Position numbers and translations under genes: made by a program
DNA from: Escherichia ruysiae
Lineage (GTDB): Bacteria > Pseudomonadota > Gammaproteobacteria > Enterobacterales > Enterobacteriaceae
DNA: 64,000 bases
Direction: 5' to 3'
NCBI RefSeq assembly: GCF_031323975.1
Contig: NZ_JAVIWS010000001.1
Span: forward strand, 2,480,001-2,544,000
Part shown: positions 1-10,571 of the stretch, one piece after another
How positions within the stretch are numbered: the stretch's first letter is position 1
Layout: every line of letters begins with the position of its first letter
Notes under the pieces: model-generated
What the model was told of the DNA's origin: nothing
Database searches by the model: none
Seen by the model: the letters and a program-made list of their open reading frames with translations, nothing else

Positions 1-176
1 TTGAAGGTATTGCCGCTGCAATGCACTTTTGCAGTGAAGATGATCCTCAGGCACAAGAACTGGCGGCGCTGATTGCCGACAAAGGCCCGCAGGCTGCGCT
101 GGCGCACATTTCCGGGCTTGATGCCAACAGCGAGGTTGTCACCGAGGCAGTAACCGCTTATAACGCAATGCAATAA
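1..176 (+). CDS. mtlD: Mannitol-1-phosphate 5-dehydrogenase, C-terminal end (partial)
   Basis: Only the last 57 codons are in the window; the reading frame starts at base 3 and ends in TAA at 174-176. The peptide runs from EGIAAAMHF to AYNAMQ, which I recognise as the C-terminus of MtlD. MtlD oxidises mannitol 1-phosphate to fructose 6-phosphate with NAD in the cytoplasm. The stop codon overlaps the mtlR start by one base (TAATG), as expected within the mtlADR operon. The N-terminal Rossmann part is outside the window, so identification rests on this tail plus the context. Confidence 0.9.
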   Translation, partial: EGIAAAMHFCSEDDPQAQELAALIADKGPQAALAHISGLDANSEVVTEAVTAYNAMQ

Positions 177-763
177 TGATGAACCAGGCGCAGGACTCCC
201 TGCGCCCGAATAACAGATTGTCAGATATGCAGGCAACAATGGAACAAACCCAGGCCTTTGAAAACCGTGTGCTTGAGCGTCTGAATGCTGGCAAAACCGT
301 GCGAAGCTTTCTGATTACCGCCGTCGATCTCCTGACCGAGGCGGTGAATCTTTTGGTGCTTCAGGTATTCCGCAAAGACGATTACGCGGTGAAGTATGCT
401 GTAGAACCGTTACTCGACGGCGATGGTCCGCTGGGCGACCTGTCCGTGCGCTTAAAGCTGATTTATGGGCTTGGCGTAATTAGTCGCCATGAATACGAAG
501 ATGCGGAACTGTTGATGGCACTGCGGGAAGAGCTGAACCACGACGGCAACGAGTACGCATTTACCGATGATGAAATTCTTGGGCCATTTGGCGAACTGCA
601 TTGCGTGGCGGCACTACCACCGCCGCCACAGTTTGAACCAATAGACTCCAGTTTGTATGCGATGCAAGTTCAGCGTTACCAACAGGCTGTGCGATCAACA
701 ATGGTCCTTTCACTGACAGAGCTGATTTCCAAAATCAGCTTAAAAAAAGCCTTTCAAAAGTAA
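176..763 (+). CDS. mtlR: Mannitol operon repressor MtlR
   Basis: A 195-residue protein, the usual length for MtlR, a helical cytoplasmic protein that lowers expression of the mannitol operon. It is a non-classical regulator: no helix-turn-helix is evident in the sequence. The conserved core around GKTVRSFLITAVDLLTEA and the KKAFQK C-terminus match K-12 MtlR as I remember it. The start overlaps the mtlD stop by one base, giving translational coupling. A second ATG at 179 is in frame, so the start could be one codon later. Last gene of mtlADR. Confidence 0.95.
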   Translation: MMNQAQDSLRPNNRLSDMQATMEQTQAFENRVLERLNAGKTVRSFLITAVDLLTEAVNLLVLQVFRKDDYAVKYAVEPLLDGDGPLGDLSVRLKLIYGLGVISRHEYEDAELLMALREELNHDGNEYAFTDDEILGPFGELHCVAALPPPPQFEPIDSSLYAMQVQRYQQAVRSTMVLSLTELISKISLKKAFQK

Positions 764-773
764 GTACTTTCGC

Positions 774-983
774 TTACTTCTCCTCTACCGGATTCGGCCG
801 ATAAAGTCGGCGATAATATTCCAGACGTTGTAGATATAACGGCACGCTTTCCTCAGGTATACCGGATGGAATCGCGTTACGGGGGGGAAGTTTATTCAGA
901 TACTCCCGGAACGCCTGGCTTGATGCCATGAAATCTACGGCTTTATCAATAAGAAGCGGAACGTTTTCACCTAATTTGCCCAT
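774..983 (-). CDS. yibT: Small uncharacterised protein YibT
   Basis: A 69-residue protein identical in length and very similar in sequence to YibT, which lies in this position (convergent with mtlR) in E. coli. It has no signal peptide or membrane segment. It is charged, with a Tyr/Arg-rich C-terminal stretch around [15 protein letters not shown]. Function is unknown. It is divergent from yibL across a 269-bp intergenic region. Confidence 0.9.
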   Translation of the reverse strand: MGKLGENVPLLIDKAVDFMASSQAFREYLNKLPPRNAIPSGIPEESVPLYLQRLEYYRRLYRPNPVEEK

Positions 984-1252
984 AATAATATCTCCGTATT
1001 ACCCCGCGCCGGGAAAGCGCGACCGCCGATTTTAGTTTAGATCCCGATAAAAATGACATTAAGGAAAACGTGCGAAATCCACAACGCTTGCCCTCACCTT
1101 CTGATTATATTGTTTATTAATCAATATATTATATGATTTTTGAACACAAGATTTGTTACCCGACAAAACTATTACAATGCCATCAGTTGTGAACAAAGCA
1201 CCTGGTCGCGCATACTAGGGGCTATAAATTTATCTTTATCAGAAGTCATCAC
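984..1252. promoter_or_regulatory. Divergent yibT/yibL intergenic region
   Basis: These 269 bp separate the divergent yibT and yibL starts and must hold both promoters. The middle (about 1100-1140) is strongly AT-rich. A TATAAA-like element near 1221-1230 lies about 25 bp upstream of the yibL ATG and is a possible -10. I could not find a convincing -35 for either gene. Confidence 0.4.
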
Positions 1253-1615
1253 ATGAAAGAAGTCGAAAAAAACGAAATCAAACGTCTCAGCGATCGTCTG
1301 GACGCCATCCGTCACCAGCAGGCCGATCTGTCGCTGGTTGAAGCCGCAGACAAATATGCCGAACTGGAAAAAGAGAAAGCTACGCTGGAAGCTGAAATTG
1401 CCCGCCTGCGTGAAGTTCATAGCCAGAAACTCAGCAAAGAAGCACAAAAGCTGATGAAGATGCCGTTCCAGCGTGCGATTACCAAAAAAGAACAAGCCGA
1501 TATGGGTAAGCTGAAGAAGAGTGTCCGTGGGTTAGTCGTAGTGCATCCGATGACCGCACTGGGTCGTGAAATGGGTCTGCAAGAGATGACCGGGTTCTCA
1601 AAGACAGCGTTTTAA
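1253..1615 (+). CDS. yibL: YibL family ribosome-associated protein
   Basis: 120 residues, as in E. coli YibL. The N-terminal two thirds is a charged, probably coiled-coil helix with regular heptads (residues about 1-65, [19 protein letters not shown] onward). It is followed by a basic segment ([21 protein letters not shown]) and a short hydrophobic C-terminus. YibL has been reported with ribosomes; its function is otherwise unknown. It ends before an inverted repeat at 1641-1666 and an AT-rich region preceding the adhesin locus. Confidence 0.9.
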
Positions 1616-1640
1616 CCCTCTTACCTGTATATCTCCCTCA

Positions 1641-1666
1641 CATCCCGCGTTTCTAAATGCGGGATG
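1641..1666 (+). terminator. Hairpin downstream of yibL
   Basis: A perfect 8-bp stem CATCCCGC / GCGGGATG with a 10-nt loop lies 25 bp after the yibL stop. No T-tract follows directly (a pyrimidine-rich stretch starts about 15 bp later), so it is a weak or Rho-assisted terminator candidate, or an RNA-stabilising hairpin. Confidence 0.4.
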
Positions 1667-2105
1667 CAACAAATATCCTCCTCTTTTTCCTCTGTTTCCT
1701 CGTAGAGTCTACTTTTTACCAATGGCACTAAATCTGAAAATGCATTCAGTAAAAGGTTTGGTTCGACGCCTAAAAATGGAAGATATCATTCATAAAATAA
1801 AACTTTTGCCGTTATTTTTTCCATCTACATTCTAAAAACTCACCCAAAACATTTATTGTGTGAATATTAAATGAAAGCTATTTTTCTGCTTTAAATGCAG
1901 TGTTTGACATCTGATAACCCTCCTCATTAAAATCCGCCTCCCTAACACAATTAAACAATTTTAAAACTTAATAAATAATTTTCATAACAAATATATTCGC
2001 AACATTCATAAAGCCAGCCGTATAAATCGCAAAAGCATCAACCACAAATGGACACATCCCTTAGACCGCGTTGGTATCAGGGATGATATGTAAGGATAAC
2101 TTTAT
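1667..2105 (+). promoter_or_regulatory. AT-rich region upstream of the adhesin locus
   Basis: No gene is visible. The sequence is markedly AT-rich, with many A/T tracts between about 1780 and 2040, as is typical of H-NS-bound regulatory DNA upstream of adhesin genes. It must contain the sadB-upaG promoter, but the abundance of TATAAT-like hexamers prevents choosing one. The sadB ribosome binding site AAGGA lies at about 2091-2095. Confidence 0.45.
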
Positions 2106-2789
2106 ATGAAAGTGAATAAATTATTGATAAGCGTCCTGGCGGCTTCGACAATACTGATGCTGTCAGGTTGTGACTATGTCGAAAAAAACAAAGTCGTTGA
2201 TGAACTCACAAAACAACAAGAAGAACAAAAGGCCAGAATTGATCAACTCGAAAAACGACTAGAACAAGAAACCAAAAAGACAAACACCATTGAAAAACAA
2301 AGCATTAGTCTAATAAACAGTACAAAGCTGCTGGCTCAGGTAGTGAAAGAGATTAAGCATCAGCAAGATACATTTGTCTTTACTGAATTTAACCCCGATC
2401 AAACAAAATATTTCATTTTAAATAACGGTTCGGTAGGTATTGCCGGCAGGGTGTTATCTGTTGAAGCAATAGAAAATGGCAGTGTTATTCATATGTCATT
2501 GGCCAATTTATTAAGTATTCCCGTATCAAATATTGGTTTTCATGCCACCTGGGGCGGTGAAAGACCGGGTGATCTAAAAGAATATGCCAAATGGCAACAG
2601 CTACTATTTAGTACCACCATGAACTCCACGCTGAAATTATTACCAGGGCAATGGCAAGACATTAACTTAACGTTAAAAGGGGTGTCTCCCAATAACCTGA
2701 AATACCTGAAGTTGGCTATTAATATGCAGAATATCAACTTCGACAACCTTCCACCTGCTGATAACCGGCAGAAAAAAAGCAAAAAATAA
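2106..2789 (+). CDS. sadB: SadB-like inner-membrane lipoprotein assisting the adhesin
   Basis: 227 residues. A lipoprotein signal is clear: Lys near the N-terminus, a hydrophobic stretch and the lipobox LSGC with Cys at about residue 22. The next residue is Asp (CDY), the classic +2 signal for retention in the inner membrane. Residues about 28-70 form a charged coiled coil (KQQEEQKARIDQLEKRLEQ), followed by a globular C-terminal domain and a Lys-rich tail. In Salmonella, SadB is a trimeric periplasmic-facing lipoprotein, encoded with the adhesin SadA, that helps the adhesin cross the periplasm. Here the gene is 43 bp upstream of a SadA-family adhesin on the same strand, so the same role is inferred. 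Confidence 0.85.
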   Translation: MKVNKLLISVLAASTILMLSGCDYVEKNKVVDELTKQQEEQKARIDQLEKRLEQETKKTNTIEKQSISLINSTKLLAQVVKEIKHQQDTFVFTEFNPDQTKYFILNNGSVGIAGRVLSVEAIENGSVIHMSLANLLSIPVSNIGFHATWGGERPGDLKEYAKWQQLLFSTTMNSTLKLLPGQWQDINLTLKGVSPNNLKYLKLAINMQNINFDNLPPADNRQKKSKK

Positions 2790-2832
2790 ATGCAGTCATT
2801 GCACTTATATCAAGGAATAGAGAGCAACAACA

Positions 2833-5800
2833 ATGAACAAAATTTTTAAAGTTATCTGGAACCCTGCGACGGGAAGTTACAGCGTCGCCAGCGAAACGGC
2901 AAAAAGCCGTGGGAAAAAGAGCGGGCGCAGCAAGCTGTTAATTTCTGCGCTGGTTGCAGGTGGGATGATGTCGTCGTTTGGGGCAGGTGCTTCTGTCAGT
3001 CTTGATGGTGGTACATATTCTGATGGCACCGAACTTACTGATGCATGGATTGCTATTGGTAAAGGTGCGAAAGCTTCCTCTGTAGGCGGTAGCACAGCAA
3101 GTATTTCTATTGGGGTAAATGCAATCTCTGCTGCTGGGGCTACTGCAGTGGGTTATAACAGTAATGCTACTGGACAAAGTTCAGTATCAATGGGGCAGCT
3201 ATCGAAAGCCACAGGGAGCAGGGGGGTTGCTATCGGCAGTGGCGCTAGTGCCATTGGCGACTATACAGTTGCATTAGCGGTTGGCTCCAGTGCTAGCGGT
3301 GAGAGTGCAGTGGCAATAGGTCAAGGTTCCGGAGCCCAAAATAAAGGTAGTGTTGCGTTAGGTAACAGAGCGTCATCATTAGGAGAAAAATCGGTAGCAC
3401 TAGGGGTAGACAGTAAGGCCACTGGTGACGATAGCCTGGCATTAGGTAGAAACGCCTTGGGCAATAGCACAGGTTCCATTGCAATGGGTGCCGACGCTCA
3501 GGCAAATGGTTTATATAGCCTGGCATTGGGTTCAAACAGCATAGCTAACGCGGACAATACCGTTGCGCTCGGATATGGTGCCAATGCAGCCAAAGCTGGA
3601 GCAATGGCTTTCGGTCAGGCAGGAAAGGCAGATGGTGTAAATTCTATTGCGTTGGGTAATAACAGTCAGTCAAGCAGCGAAAACAGTATTGCGCTTGGAC
3701 AAGAAAGCTATGCTGGTAGTGAAAAAAGTCTTGCGATTGGTAGCCTGTCCAACGTAACTGGTGTTAACTCCGTTGCTCTGGGTACAGAGTCTACTGCCGT
3801 GGAAGATAATACTGTTTCAGTGGGTAACGATACGCTGCAGCGTAAAATTGTCCATATGGCAAAAGGCGATATTAGCAGTACCAGTACTGATGCTATCAAT
3901 GGTTCACAGCTTTATGATATCAGTAAGTCAGTCGCAGACCGTCTGGGCGGCGGCGCCTCAGTGAGCACTGCCGGGATTGTTAATGCTCCTAACTACAAAC
4001 TGCAAAGTGGCTCCTTTACTAATGTTGGCGACGCGTTAAAGGGTATTGATGATAATACATTACAATGGGACTCAGTTAAAAAAGTCTACAGTGCAAAACA
4101 CGGTTCCGATGCCACCAGCAAAATCACCAACGTTACGGCGGGTGAGCTGAACGCATCCAGTACCGATGCGGTTAACGGCTCGCAGTTAAAAACCACTAAC
4201 GACAATGTGGCAACCAACACCACTAATATCAGCAACCTGACTGGCGATGTTGCTAACAACACCACTAACATCACTAACCTGACGAATGACGTTGCCGCCA
4301 ACACCACCAATATCACTAACCTGACTGATACGGTGACTAACCTTGGTGAAGATGCGCTGAAATGGGATGACACCGCTGGCGTATTCACTGCCGCACACGG
4401 CACTGAAGCCACCAGCAAAATCACTAACGTTACGGCGGGTGAGCTGACGGAGACCAGTACCGATGCGGTTAACGGTTCTCAGTTGAAAACCACTAACGAT
4501 AACGTGGCAACCAACACCACTAATATCACCAACCTGACTGGCGATGTTGCTAACAACACCACCAATATCACTAACCTGACTGATACGGTGAATAGCCTCG
4601 GTGAAGATGCGCTGAAATGGGATGACGCCGCTGGCGTATTCACTGCCGCACACGGCACTGAAGCCACCAGCAAAATCACTAACGTTACGGCGGGTGAACT
4701 GACGGAGACCAGTACCGATGCCGTTAACGGTTCTCAGTTGAAAACCACTAACGATAACGTGGCAACCAACACCACCAATATCAGCAACCTGACCGGCGAA
4801 GTTGCTAACAACACCACCAACATCACTAACCTGACGAATGATGTTGCCGCCAACACCACCAGTATCACCAACCTGACTGATACAGTGACTAACCTTGGTG
4901 CCGACGCGCTGGCATGGGATGACGCCTCAGGTGCATTCACCGCCGCACACGGCACCGAAGCCACCAGCAAAATCACTAACGTTACGGCGGGTGAGCTGAC
5001 GGAGACCAGTACCGATGCCATTAACGGTTCTCAGTTAAAAACCACTAACGACAATGTGGCAACCAACACCACTAACATCGCTACTAACACCACCAACATC
5101 ACCAATCTGACTGATACGGTGAACAACCTCGGTGAAGATGCGCTGAAATGGGATGACGCCGCAAGCGCATTCACCGCTGCACACGGCACCGAAACCACCA
5201 GCAAAATAACTAACGTCACCGCTGGAACAATCTCGTCTACCAGTACCGACGCTGTTAACGGTGGGCAACTCTTTAGCTTAAGTGATTCACTGGCAGACTA
5301 TTTTGGCGGTAACGCCTCGGTTGATGAAAACGGTGTATTTACTGGCCCGTCCTACACCATCGGTAGCAACAGCTACGATAACGTAGGTGATGCGCTGGCG
5401 GCGATTAACACCTCCTTTAGCACTTCACTGGGCGACGCTCTGCTGTGGGATGAAACGGCAAGTGCATTCAGCGCCGGCCACGGTGGCAATGCCAGCAAAA
5501 TTACCAATGTCGCAAACGGTACTATTTCTGAAACCAGCACCGATGCTATCAATGGTGGGCAACTCTACGGTGTGAGCAACTCTGTTGTTGATGCCCTGGG
5601 CGGTGGCGCCGCAGTAAATGCTGACGGTAGCATCAGTGCGCCGACGTACTCCATTGCTGATACCGATTACAATAACGTCGGTGATGCTCTGGACGCGATC
5701 GACTCAACCCTGGATGATGCGCTGCTCTGGGACGCAACCGCCGGTGAAAATGGTGCGTTCAGCGCCAGCCGCGATGGCAAAGCCAGCGTAATCACTAATG

Positions 5801-7560
5801 TTGCTAATGGTGATATTTCTGAAACCAGTACTGATGCAATTAATGGTTCACAGTTGTTCGCCACCAACACGTTGATCAATCAGCAAAATGAGATCATCAA
5901 CCAGATTGCCGGTAATACCAGCATAGACTACATCGAAGAGAACGGTGCGGGTCTGAACTATGCGCGTACTAATGACACCGGCTTAACCTTTATTGATGCG
6001 AGCGCATCAGGTACTGGCGCTACAGCGGTGGGTTATAACGCTGTCGCTTCCGGCGAAAGCAGTGTCGCAATTGGTCAGAATAGCAGCAGCAGCGTTGATA
6101 CTGGTATCGCGCTGGGTAGCGAATCCGTCTCCAGCCGTGTGATTGTTAAAGGTTCTCGTAACACCAGCGTAACCGAAGAAGGCGTTGTGATTGGTTACGA
6201 CACCACTGACGGCGAACTGCTTGGCGCATTGTCGATTGGCGATGATGGTAAGTACCGTCAGATCATCAACGTTGCTGATGGTACTGAATCCCATGACGCC
6301 GTGACTGTACGCCAGTTGCAAAACGCCATTGGTGCTGTCGCCACTACGCCGACCAAGTACTACCATGCCAACTCAACGGAAGAAGATTCACTGGCGGTAG
6401 GTACTGACTCGCTGGCGATGGGCGCGAAAACTATCGTTAATGCTGACGCGGGTATTGGTATCGGCCTGAACACTCTGGTTCTGCCAGATGCCATCAACGG
6501 TATTGCTATCGGTTCTAACGCACGCGCCAACCATGCAAACAGTATTGCAATGGGTAATGGTTCTCAGACCACTCGCGGCGCTCAGACTGGCTACACCGCC
6601 TACAACATGGACGCGCCGCAGAACTCTGTCGGTGAGTTCTCTGTCGGCAGTGAAGACGGTCAACGTCAGATCACTAATGTCGCGGCGGGTTCGGCAGATA
6701 CCGATGCCGTTAACGTTGGTCAGTTGAAAGTGACGGACGCACAGGTTTCCCAGAACACCCAGAGCATTACTAACCTGAATACTCAGGTAACGAATCTGGA
6801 TACCCGCGTCACCAATATCGAAAACGGTATTGGCGATATCGTAAGCACCGGTAGCACCAAGTACTTCAAGACCAACACCGATGGCGTAGATGCTAACGCG
6901 CAGGGTAAAGACAGTGTTGCGATTGGCTCTGGCTCTATTGCTGCCGCTGATAACAGCGTTGCGCTGGGTACTGGCTCTGTGGCAAACGAAGAAAATACGA
7001 TCTCCGTAGGTTCTTCCACTAACCAACGCCGTATCACCAACGTTGCCGCTGGTAAAAATGCTACTGACGCGGTTAACGTTGCGCAGTTGAAGTCTTCCGA
7101 AGCAGGCGGCGTGCGCTATGACACCAAAGCTGACGGTTCTGTTGATTACAGCAACATCACTCTCGGCGGTGGTAATGGCGGAACGACTCGCATCAGCAAC
7201 GTTTCCGCTGGCGTTAACAACAACGACGCGGTGAACTACGCGCAGTTGAAGCAAAGCGTGCAGGAAACGAAGCAATACACCGATCAGCGCATGGTTGAGA
7301 TGGATAACAAACTGTCCAAAACCGAAAGCAAGTTGAGCGGTGGTATCGCTTCTGCAATGGCGATGACCGGTCTGCCGCAGGCTTACACGCCAGGTGCCAG
7401 CATGGCCTCCATTGGTGGCGGTACATACAACGGTGAATCGGCTGTTGCTTTAGGTGTGTCGATGGTGAGCGCCAACGGTCGTTGGGTCTACAAATTACAA
7501 GGTAGTACCAATAGCCAGGGTGAATACTCCGCCGCACTTGGTGCCGGTATTCAGTGGTAA
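2833..7560 (+). CDS. upaG: Trimeric autotransporter adhesin, UpaG/EhaG/SadA family
   Basis: 1575 residues, complete. It starts with the extended signal peptide ([10 protein letters not shown]...), a Ser/Lys/Arg-rich stretch and a hydrophobic core with cleavage near residue 53. Residues about 60-340 are YadA-like head repeats of the S-x-A-I/L-G type. Neck motifs ([10 protein letters not shown] / TDAVNVGQL) recur along the stalk. Residues about 427-787 are four near-identical tandem units (see repeat entry). Further head-like segments appear around 1040-1100 and 1180-1250. The last about 75 residues are the YadA anchor ([15 protein letters not shown]... to GIQW), which forms the trimeric outer-membrane barrel. 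UpaG (uropathogenic) and EhaG (EHEC) lie at this locus between yibL and lldP and mediate aggregation, biofilm and matrix binding. Length varies between strains with repeat number. Confidence 0.95.
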   Translation: MNKIFKVIWNPATGSYSVASETAKSRGKKSGRSKLLISALVAGGMMSSFGAGASVSLDGGTYSDGTELTDAWIAIGKGAKASSVGGSTASISIGVNAISAAGATAVGYNSNATGQSSVSMGQLSKATGSRGVAIGSGASAIGDYTVALAVGSSASGESAVAIGQGSGAQNKGSVALGNRASSLGEKSVALGVDSKATGDDSLALGRNALGNSTGSIAMGADAQANGLYSLALGSNSIANADNTVALGYGANAAKAGAMAFGQAGKADGVNSIALGNNSQSSSENSIALGQESYAGSEKSLAIGSLSNVTGVNSVALGTESTAVEDNTVSVGNDTLQRKIVHMAKGDISSTSTDAINGSQLYDISKSVADRLGGGASVSTAGIVNAPNYKLQSGSFTNVGDALKGIDDNTLQWDSVKKVYSAKHGSDATSKITNVTAGELNASSTDAVNGSQLKTTNDNVATNTTNISNLTGDVANNTTNITNLTNDVAANTTNITNLTDTVTNLGEDALKWDDTAGVFTAAHGTEATSKITNVTAGELTETSTDAVNGSQLKTTNDNVATNTTNITNLTGDVANNTTNITNLTDTVNSLGEDALKWDDAAGVFTAAHGTEATSKITNVTAGELTETSTDAVNGSQLKTTNDNVATNTTNISNLTGEVANNTTNITNLTNDVAANTTSITNLTDTVTNLGADALAWDDASGAFTAAHGTEATSKITNVTAGELTETSTDAINGSQLKTTNDNVATNTTNIATNTTNITNLTDTVNNLGEDALKWDDAASAFTAAHGTETTSKITNVTAGTISSTSTDAVNGGQLFSLSDSLADYFGGNASVDENGVFTGPSYTIGSNSYDNVGDALAAINTSFSTSLGDALLWDETASAFSAGHGGNASKITNVANGTISETSTDAINGGQLYGVSNSVVDALGGGAAVNADGSISAPTYSIADTDYNNVGDALDAIDSTLDDALLWDATAGENGAFSASRDGKASVITNVANGDISETSTDAINGSQLFATNTLINQQNEIINQIAGNTSIDYIEENGAGLNYARTNDTGLTFIDASASGTGATAVGYNAVASGESSVAIGQNSSSSVDTGIALGSESVSSRVIVKGSRNTSVTEEGVVIGYDTTDGELLGALSIGDDGKYRQIINVADGTESHDAVTVRQLQNAIGAVATTPTKYYHANSTEEDSLAVGTDSLAMGAKTIVNADAGIGIGLNTLVLPDAINGIAIGSNARANHANSIAMGNGSQTTRGAQTGYTAYNMDAPQNSVGEFSVGSEDGQRQITNVAAGSADTDAVNVGQLKVTDAQVSQNTQSITNLNTQVTNLDTRVTNIENGIGDIVSTGSTKYFKTNTDGVDANAQGKDSVAIGSGSIAAADNSVALGTGSVANEENTISVGSSTNQRRITNVAAGKNATDAVNVAQLKSSEAGGVRYDTKADGSVDYSNITLGGGNGGTTRISNVSAGVNNNDAVNYAQLKQSVQETKQYTDQRMVEMDNKLSKTESKLSGGIASAMAMTGLPQAYTPGASMASIGGGTYNGESAVALGVSMVSANGRWVYKLQGSTNSQGEYSAALGAGIQW
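4111..5193 (+). repeat. Four tandem stalk repeats inside the adhesin gene
   Basis: In-frame units begin at 4111, 4408, 4663 and 4960, with the next related neck at 5194. Their lengths are 297, 255, 297 and 234 bp (99, 85, 99 and 78 residues). Each begins [11 protein letters not shown], continues through [18 protein letters not shown] and ends with a W-D-x-A...TAAHGTE block. The length differences are 14 and 7 residues, i.e. whole heptads of the NTTNITNLT coiled coil. Confidence 0.9.
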
Positions 7561-7583
7561 TGACCCATTAAGTTAGTGTGACT

Positions 7584-7618
7584 AAGGGCAATTCTCTGAG
7601 GAGGGTTGCCCTTTTTTT
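7584..7618 (+). terminator. Rho-independent terminator of the adhesin operon
   Basis: AAGGGCAA (7584-7591) pairs with TTGCCCTT (7606-7613) and is followed by a T-run to about 7618. It lies 24 bp after the adhesin stop. Confidence 0.85.
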
Positions 7619-7673
7619 GTTTGAAAATTGCACAAATTGTGACTTCGGCTTTTTGACATTAGCTTGAGGCTAC

Positions 7674-8590
7674 ATGCGCGCTGCCCCTCTCACCCCGACC
7701 CTCTCCCCAAAGGGGCGAGGGGGAAAAACGTGCTGCATCTGATACCGTGCATAATGGTTTTCTTGCATTGCCGGGCTGATGTGGGGTCTCGTGCGCGCTG
7801 CCCCCTCACCCCGGAGCTCTCCCCAAAGGGGCGAGGGAGAAAAACGTGCTGCATCTGATACCGTGCATAATGGTTTTCTTGCATCGCCGGGCTGGTGTGG
7901 GGTCTCGTGCGCGCTGCCCCCCTCACCCCGACCCTCTCCCCAAAGGGGCGAGGGGGAAAAACGTGTTGCATCTGATACCGTGCATAATGGTTTTCTTGCA
8001 TTGCCGCGCTGGTGTGGGGTCTCGTGCGCGCTGCCCCTCTCACCCCGACCCTCTCCCCAAAGGGGCGAGGGGAAAAACGTGCTGCATCTGATACCGTGCA
8101 TAATGGTTTTCTTGCATCGCCGGGCTGGTGTGGGGTCTCGTGCGCGCTGCCCCTCTCACCCCGACCCTCTCCCCAAAGGGGCGAGGGGGAAAAACGTGCT
8201 GCATCTGATACCGTGCATAATGGTTTTCTTGCATTGCCGGGCTGGTGTGGGGCATCGTGCGCGCTGCCCCCCTCACCCCGACCCTCTCCCCAAAGGGGCG
8301 AGGGGGAAAACGTGCTGCATCTGATACCGTGCATAATGGTTTTCTTGCATCTCCGGGCTGGTGTGGGGTCTCGTGCGCGCTGCCCCCCTCACCCCGACCC
8401 TCTCCCCAAAGGGGCGAGGGGGAAAACGTGCTGCATCTGATACCGTGCATAATGGTTTTCTTGCATCGCCGGGCTGGTGTGGGGTCTCGTGCGCGCTGAC
8501 CCTCTCACCCCGACCCTCTCACCAAAGGGGCGAGGGGGAAAAACGTGCTGCATTTGATACCGTGCATAATGGTTTTCTTGCATTGCTGAA
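7674..8590. repeat. Eight-copy 116/117-bp tandem repeat array
   Basis: The marker GTG(C/T)TGCAT recurs at 7730, 7846, 7963, 8079, 8196, 8312, 8428 and 8545, spacings of 116 or 117 bp. The one-base differences lie in the G/A or C homopolymers. Every unit carries an imperfect hairpin, CCCTC-t-CCCC-AAA-GGGG-c-GAGGG, and the phrase ATACCGTGCATAATGG. Copies differ by only a few bases. Long open frames run through the array on both strands, but only because of the repetition; nothing resembles a protein family. The hairpin resembles the dispersed C-rich (box C-like) intergenic elements of enterobacteria; that family assignment is tentative. Confidence 0.9.
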
Positions 8591-8611
8591 GGACGCGCTC
8601 CATCTAACACC

Positions 8612-8663
8612 GAGCACAATCAGTCCCCTCGCCCCTCCGGGGAGAGGGTTAGGGTGAGGGGCA
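8612..8663. repeat. Single C-rich hairpin element upstream of lldP
   Basis: A diverged relative of the repeat hairpin: CCCTCGCCCCTCCGGGGAGAGGG followed by TTAGGGTGAGGGG, inverted with respect to the array. The same element occurs beyond lldD near 12545-12578 and 13036-13077, so the lldPRD operon is bracketed by it. No coding content. Confidence 0.7.
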
Positions 8664-8700
8664 CAAGCCAGCTCCGCAGCAAATTTTTCTCCCCCACAAT

Positions 8701-8717
8701 AATTGGCCCTACCAATT
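8701..8717 (+). promoter_or_regulatory. LldR operator O1 upstream of lldP
   Basis: AATTGGCCCTACCAATT is an almost perfect palindrome (AATTGG-N5-CCAATT) matching the known LldR site far upstream of lldP in E. coli. With the second site 126 bp downstream it allows LldR to loop the promoter and repress in the absence of L-lactate. Confidence 0.8.
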
Positions 8718-8826
8718 CTTCGCTTATCTGACCTCTGGTTCACAGTTCCCCAATTAAAACTCACATTAACGTTGCCAATGCATAACATTTAGTTAACCAT
8801 TCATTGTCATTATCCCTACACAACAA

Positions 8827-8843
8827 AATTGGCAGTGCCACTT
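8827..8843 (+). promoter_or_regulatory. LldR operator O2 near the lldP promoter
   Basis: AATTGGCAGTGCCACTT shares the AATTGG-N5-CCA core with O1 and lies 73 bp before the lldP start. The lldPRD promoter should lie between or next to these operators; I did not pick hexamers with confidence. Confidence 0.7.
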
Positions 8844-8915
8844 TTACACAACGTGTGACAAGCAGATGAGCAACAGACTCATTACACGATGTGCGTGGCC
8901 TCCAGGAGACCTGCA

Positions 8916-10571
8916 ATGAATCTCTGGCAACAAAACTACGATCCCGCCGGGAATATCTGGCTTTCCAGCCTGATAGCATCGCTTCCCATCCTGTTTTTTT
9001 TCTTTGCGCTTATTAAGCTCAAACTAAAAGGCTATGTCGCCGCCACATGGACAGTCGTTATCGCTCTGACCGTCGCGCTATTGTTCTACAAAATGCCGGT
9101 CGCCAATGCGCTGGCCTCAGTGGTTTATGGCTTCTTCTACGGTTTGTGGCCCATCGCGTGGATCATTATTGCAGCGGTGTTCGTCTATAAGATCTCGGTG
9201 AAAACCGGACAGTTTGACATCATCCGCTCATCTATTCTTTCAATAACCCCTGACCAGCGCCTGCAAATGCTGATCGTCGGTTTCTGTTTCGGCGCATTTC
9301 TCGAAGGTGCCGCAGGCTTTGGCGCACCGGTAGCAATTACCGCCGCATTGCTGGTCGGGCTGGGCTTTAAACCGCTGTACGCCGCCGGGTTGTGCCTGAT
9401 TGTTAACACCGCGCCGGTGGCATTTGGCGCGATGGGCATTCCGATTCTGGTTGCCGGACAGGTGACAGGCATCGACAGCTTTGAGATTGGCCAGATGGTG
9501 GGACGTCAGCTACCGTTTATGACCATTATCGTGCTGTTCTGGATCATGGCGATTATGGACGGCTGGCGCGGTATCAAAGAAACCTGGCCTGCGGTCGTGG
9601 TTGCGGGCGGCTCGTTTGCCATCGCACAGTACCTTAGCTCTAACTTTATTGGGCCGGAACTGCCGGACATTATCTCTTCGCTGGTATCGCTGCTCTGCCT
9701 GACACTGTTCCTCAAACGTTGGCAGCCGGTGCGCGTCTTCCGCTTCGGCGATCTGGGTGCATCCCAGGTTGATATGACGCTGGCTCACACCGGTTACACC
9801 GCAGGTCAGGTGTTACGTGCCTGGACACCGTTCCTGTTCCTGACCGCCACCGTAACGCTGTGGAGTATTCCGCCGTTTAAAGCCTTGTTCGCTTCGGGTG
9901 GTGTGCTGTATGAGTGGGTGATCAACATTCCGGTGCCGTATCTCGACAAACTGGTTGCCCGTATGCCGCCAGTTGTCAGCGAAGCCACTGCCTATGCCGC
10001 CGTATTTAAGTTTGACTGGTTCTCTGCCACCGGTACTGCCATTCTGTTTGCTGCGCTGCTCTCTATCGTCTGGCTGAAGATGAAACCCTCTGACGCCATC
10101 AGCACCTTCGGCAGCACACTGAAAGAACTGGCGCTCCCCATCTACTCCATCGGCATGGTGCTGGCGTTCGCCTTTATCTCGAACTATTCAGGGCTGTCGT
10201 CAACGCTGGCGCTGGCACTGGCACACACCGGTCATGCATTCACCTTCTTCTCGCCGTTCCTCGGCTGGCTGGGGGTATTCCTGACCGGATCGGATACGTC
10301 ATCTAACGCCCTGTTTGCCGCGCTGCAAGCCACCGCAGCACAACAAATTGGCGTCTCTGATCTGTTGCTGGTTGCTGCCAACACCACCGGCGGCGTCACC
10401 GGCAAGATGATCTCCCCGCAGTCCATCGCCATTGCCTGTGCGGCGGTAGGACTCGTGGGCAAAGAGTCAGATCTGTTCCGCTTTACTGTCAAACACAGCC
10501 TGATCTTCACCTGTATGGTGGGCGTGATTACCACGCTTCAGGCCTACGTCTTAACGTGGATGATTCCGTAA
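8916..10571 (+). CDS. lldP: L-lactate permease
   Basis: 551 residues from MNLWQQNYD, the K-12 start. It follows AGGAG at 8903-8907; an in-frame ATG nine codons upstream lacks such a site. This is a polytopic inner-membrane protein with about 12-14 hydrophobic segments in the lactate permease (LctP) family, which imports L-lactate, D-lactate and glycolate with protons. The conserved [16 protein letters not shown] and [10 protein letters not shown] motifs are present. First gene of lldPRD; the stop overlaps the lldR start by one base. Confidence 0.97.
   Translation: MNLWQQNYDPAGNIWLSSLIASLPILFFFFALIKLKLKGYVAATWTVVIALTVALLFYKMPVANALASVVYGFFYGLWPIAWIIIAAVFVYKISVKTGQFDIIRSSILSITPDQRLQMLIVGFCFGAFLEGAAGFGAPVAITAALLVGLGFKPLYAAGLCLIVNTAPVAFGAMGIPILVAGQVTGIDSFEIGQMVGRQLPFMTIIVLFWIMAIMDGWRGIKETWPAVVVAGGSFAIAQYLSSNFIGPELPDIISSLVSLLCLTLFLKRWQPVRVFRFGDLGASQVDMTLAHTGYTAGQVLRAWTPFLFLTATVTLWSIPPFKALFASGGVLYEWVINIPVPYLDKLVARMPPVVSEATAYAAVFKFDWFSATGTAILFAALLSIVWLKMKPSDAISTFGSTLKELALPIYSIGMVLAFAFISNYSGLSSTLALALAHTGHAFTFFSPFLGWLGVFLTGSDTSSNALFAALQATAAQQIGVSDLLLVAANTTGGVTGKMISPQSIAIACAAVGLVGKESDLFRFTVKHSLIFTCMVGVITTLQAYVLTWMIP

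Noticed and set aside
1172..1495. 107-codon frame opposite yibL
   Set aside because: Antisense to a well-recognised gene; Phe/Gln-rich shadow translation.
6388..7275. 295-codon antisense frame opposite the adhesin gene (and similar ones at 4086-5268)
   Set aside because: Explained by the repetitive, low-complexity sense sequence.
7674..8590. Possible CRISPR array
   Set aside because: The whole 116-bp unit is repeated with no unique spacers, and there are no cas genes nearby.
7664..8657. Overlapping open frames of 64-214 codons on both strands
   Set aside because: They arise from the 116/117-bp tandem repeat lacking stops in several frames; the translations are repeats of themselves with no family resemblance or ribosome binding sites.
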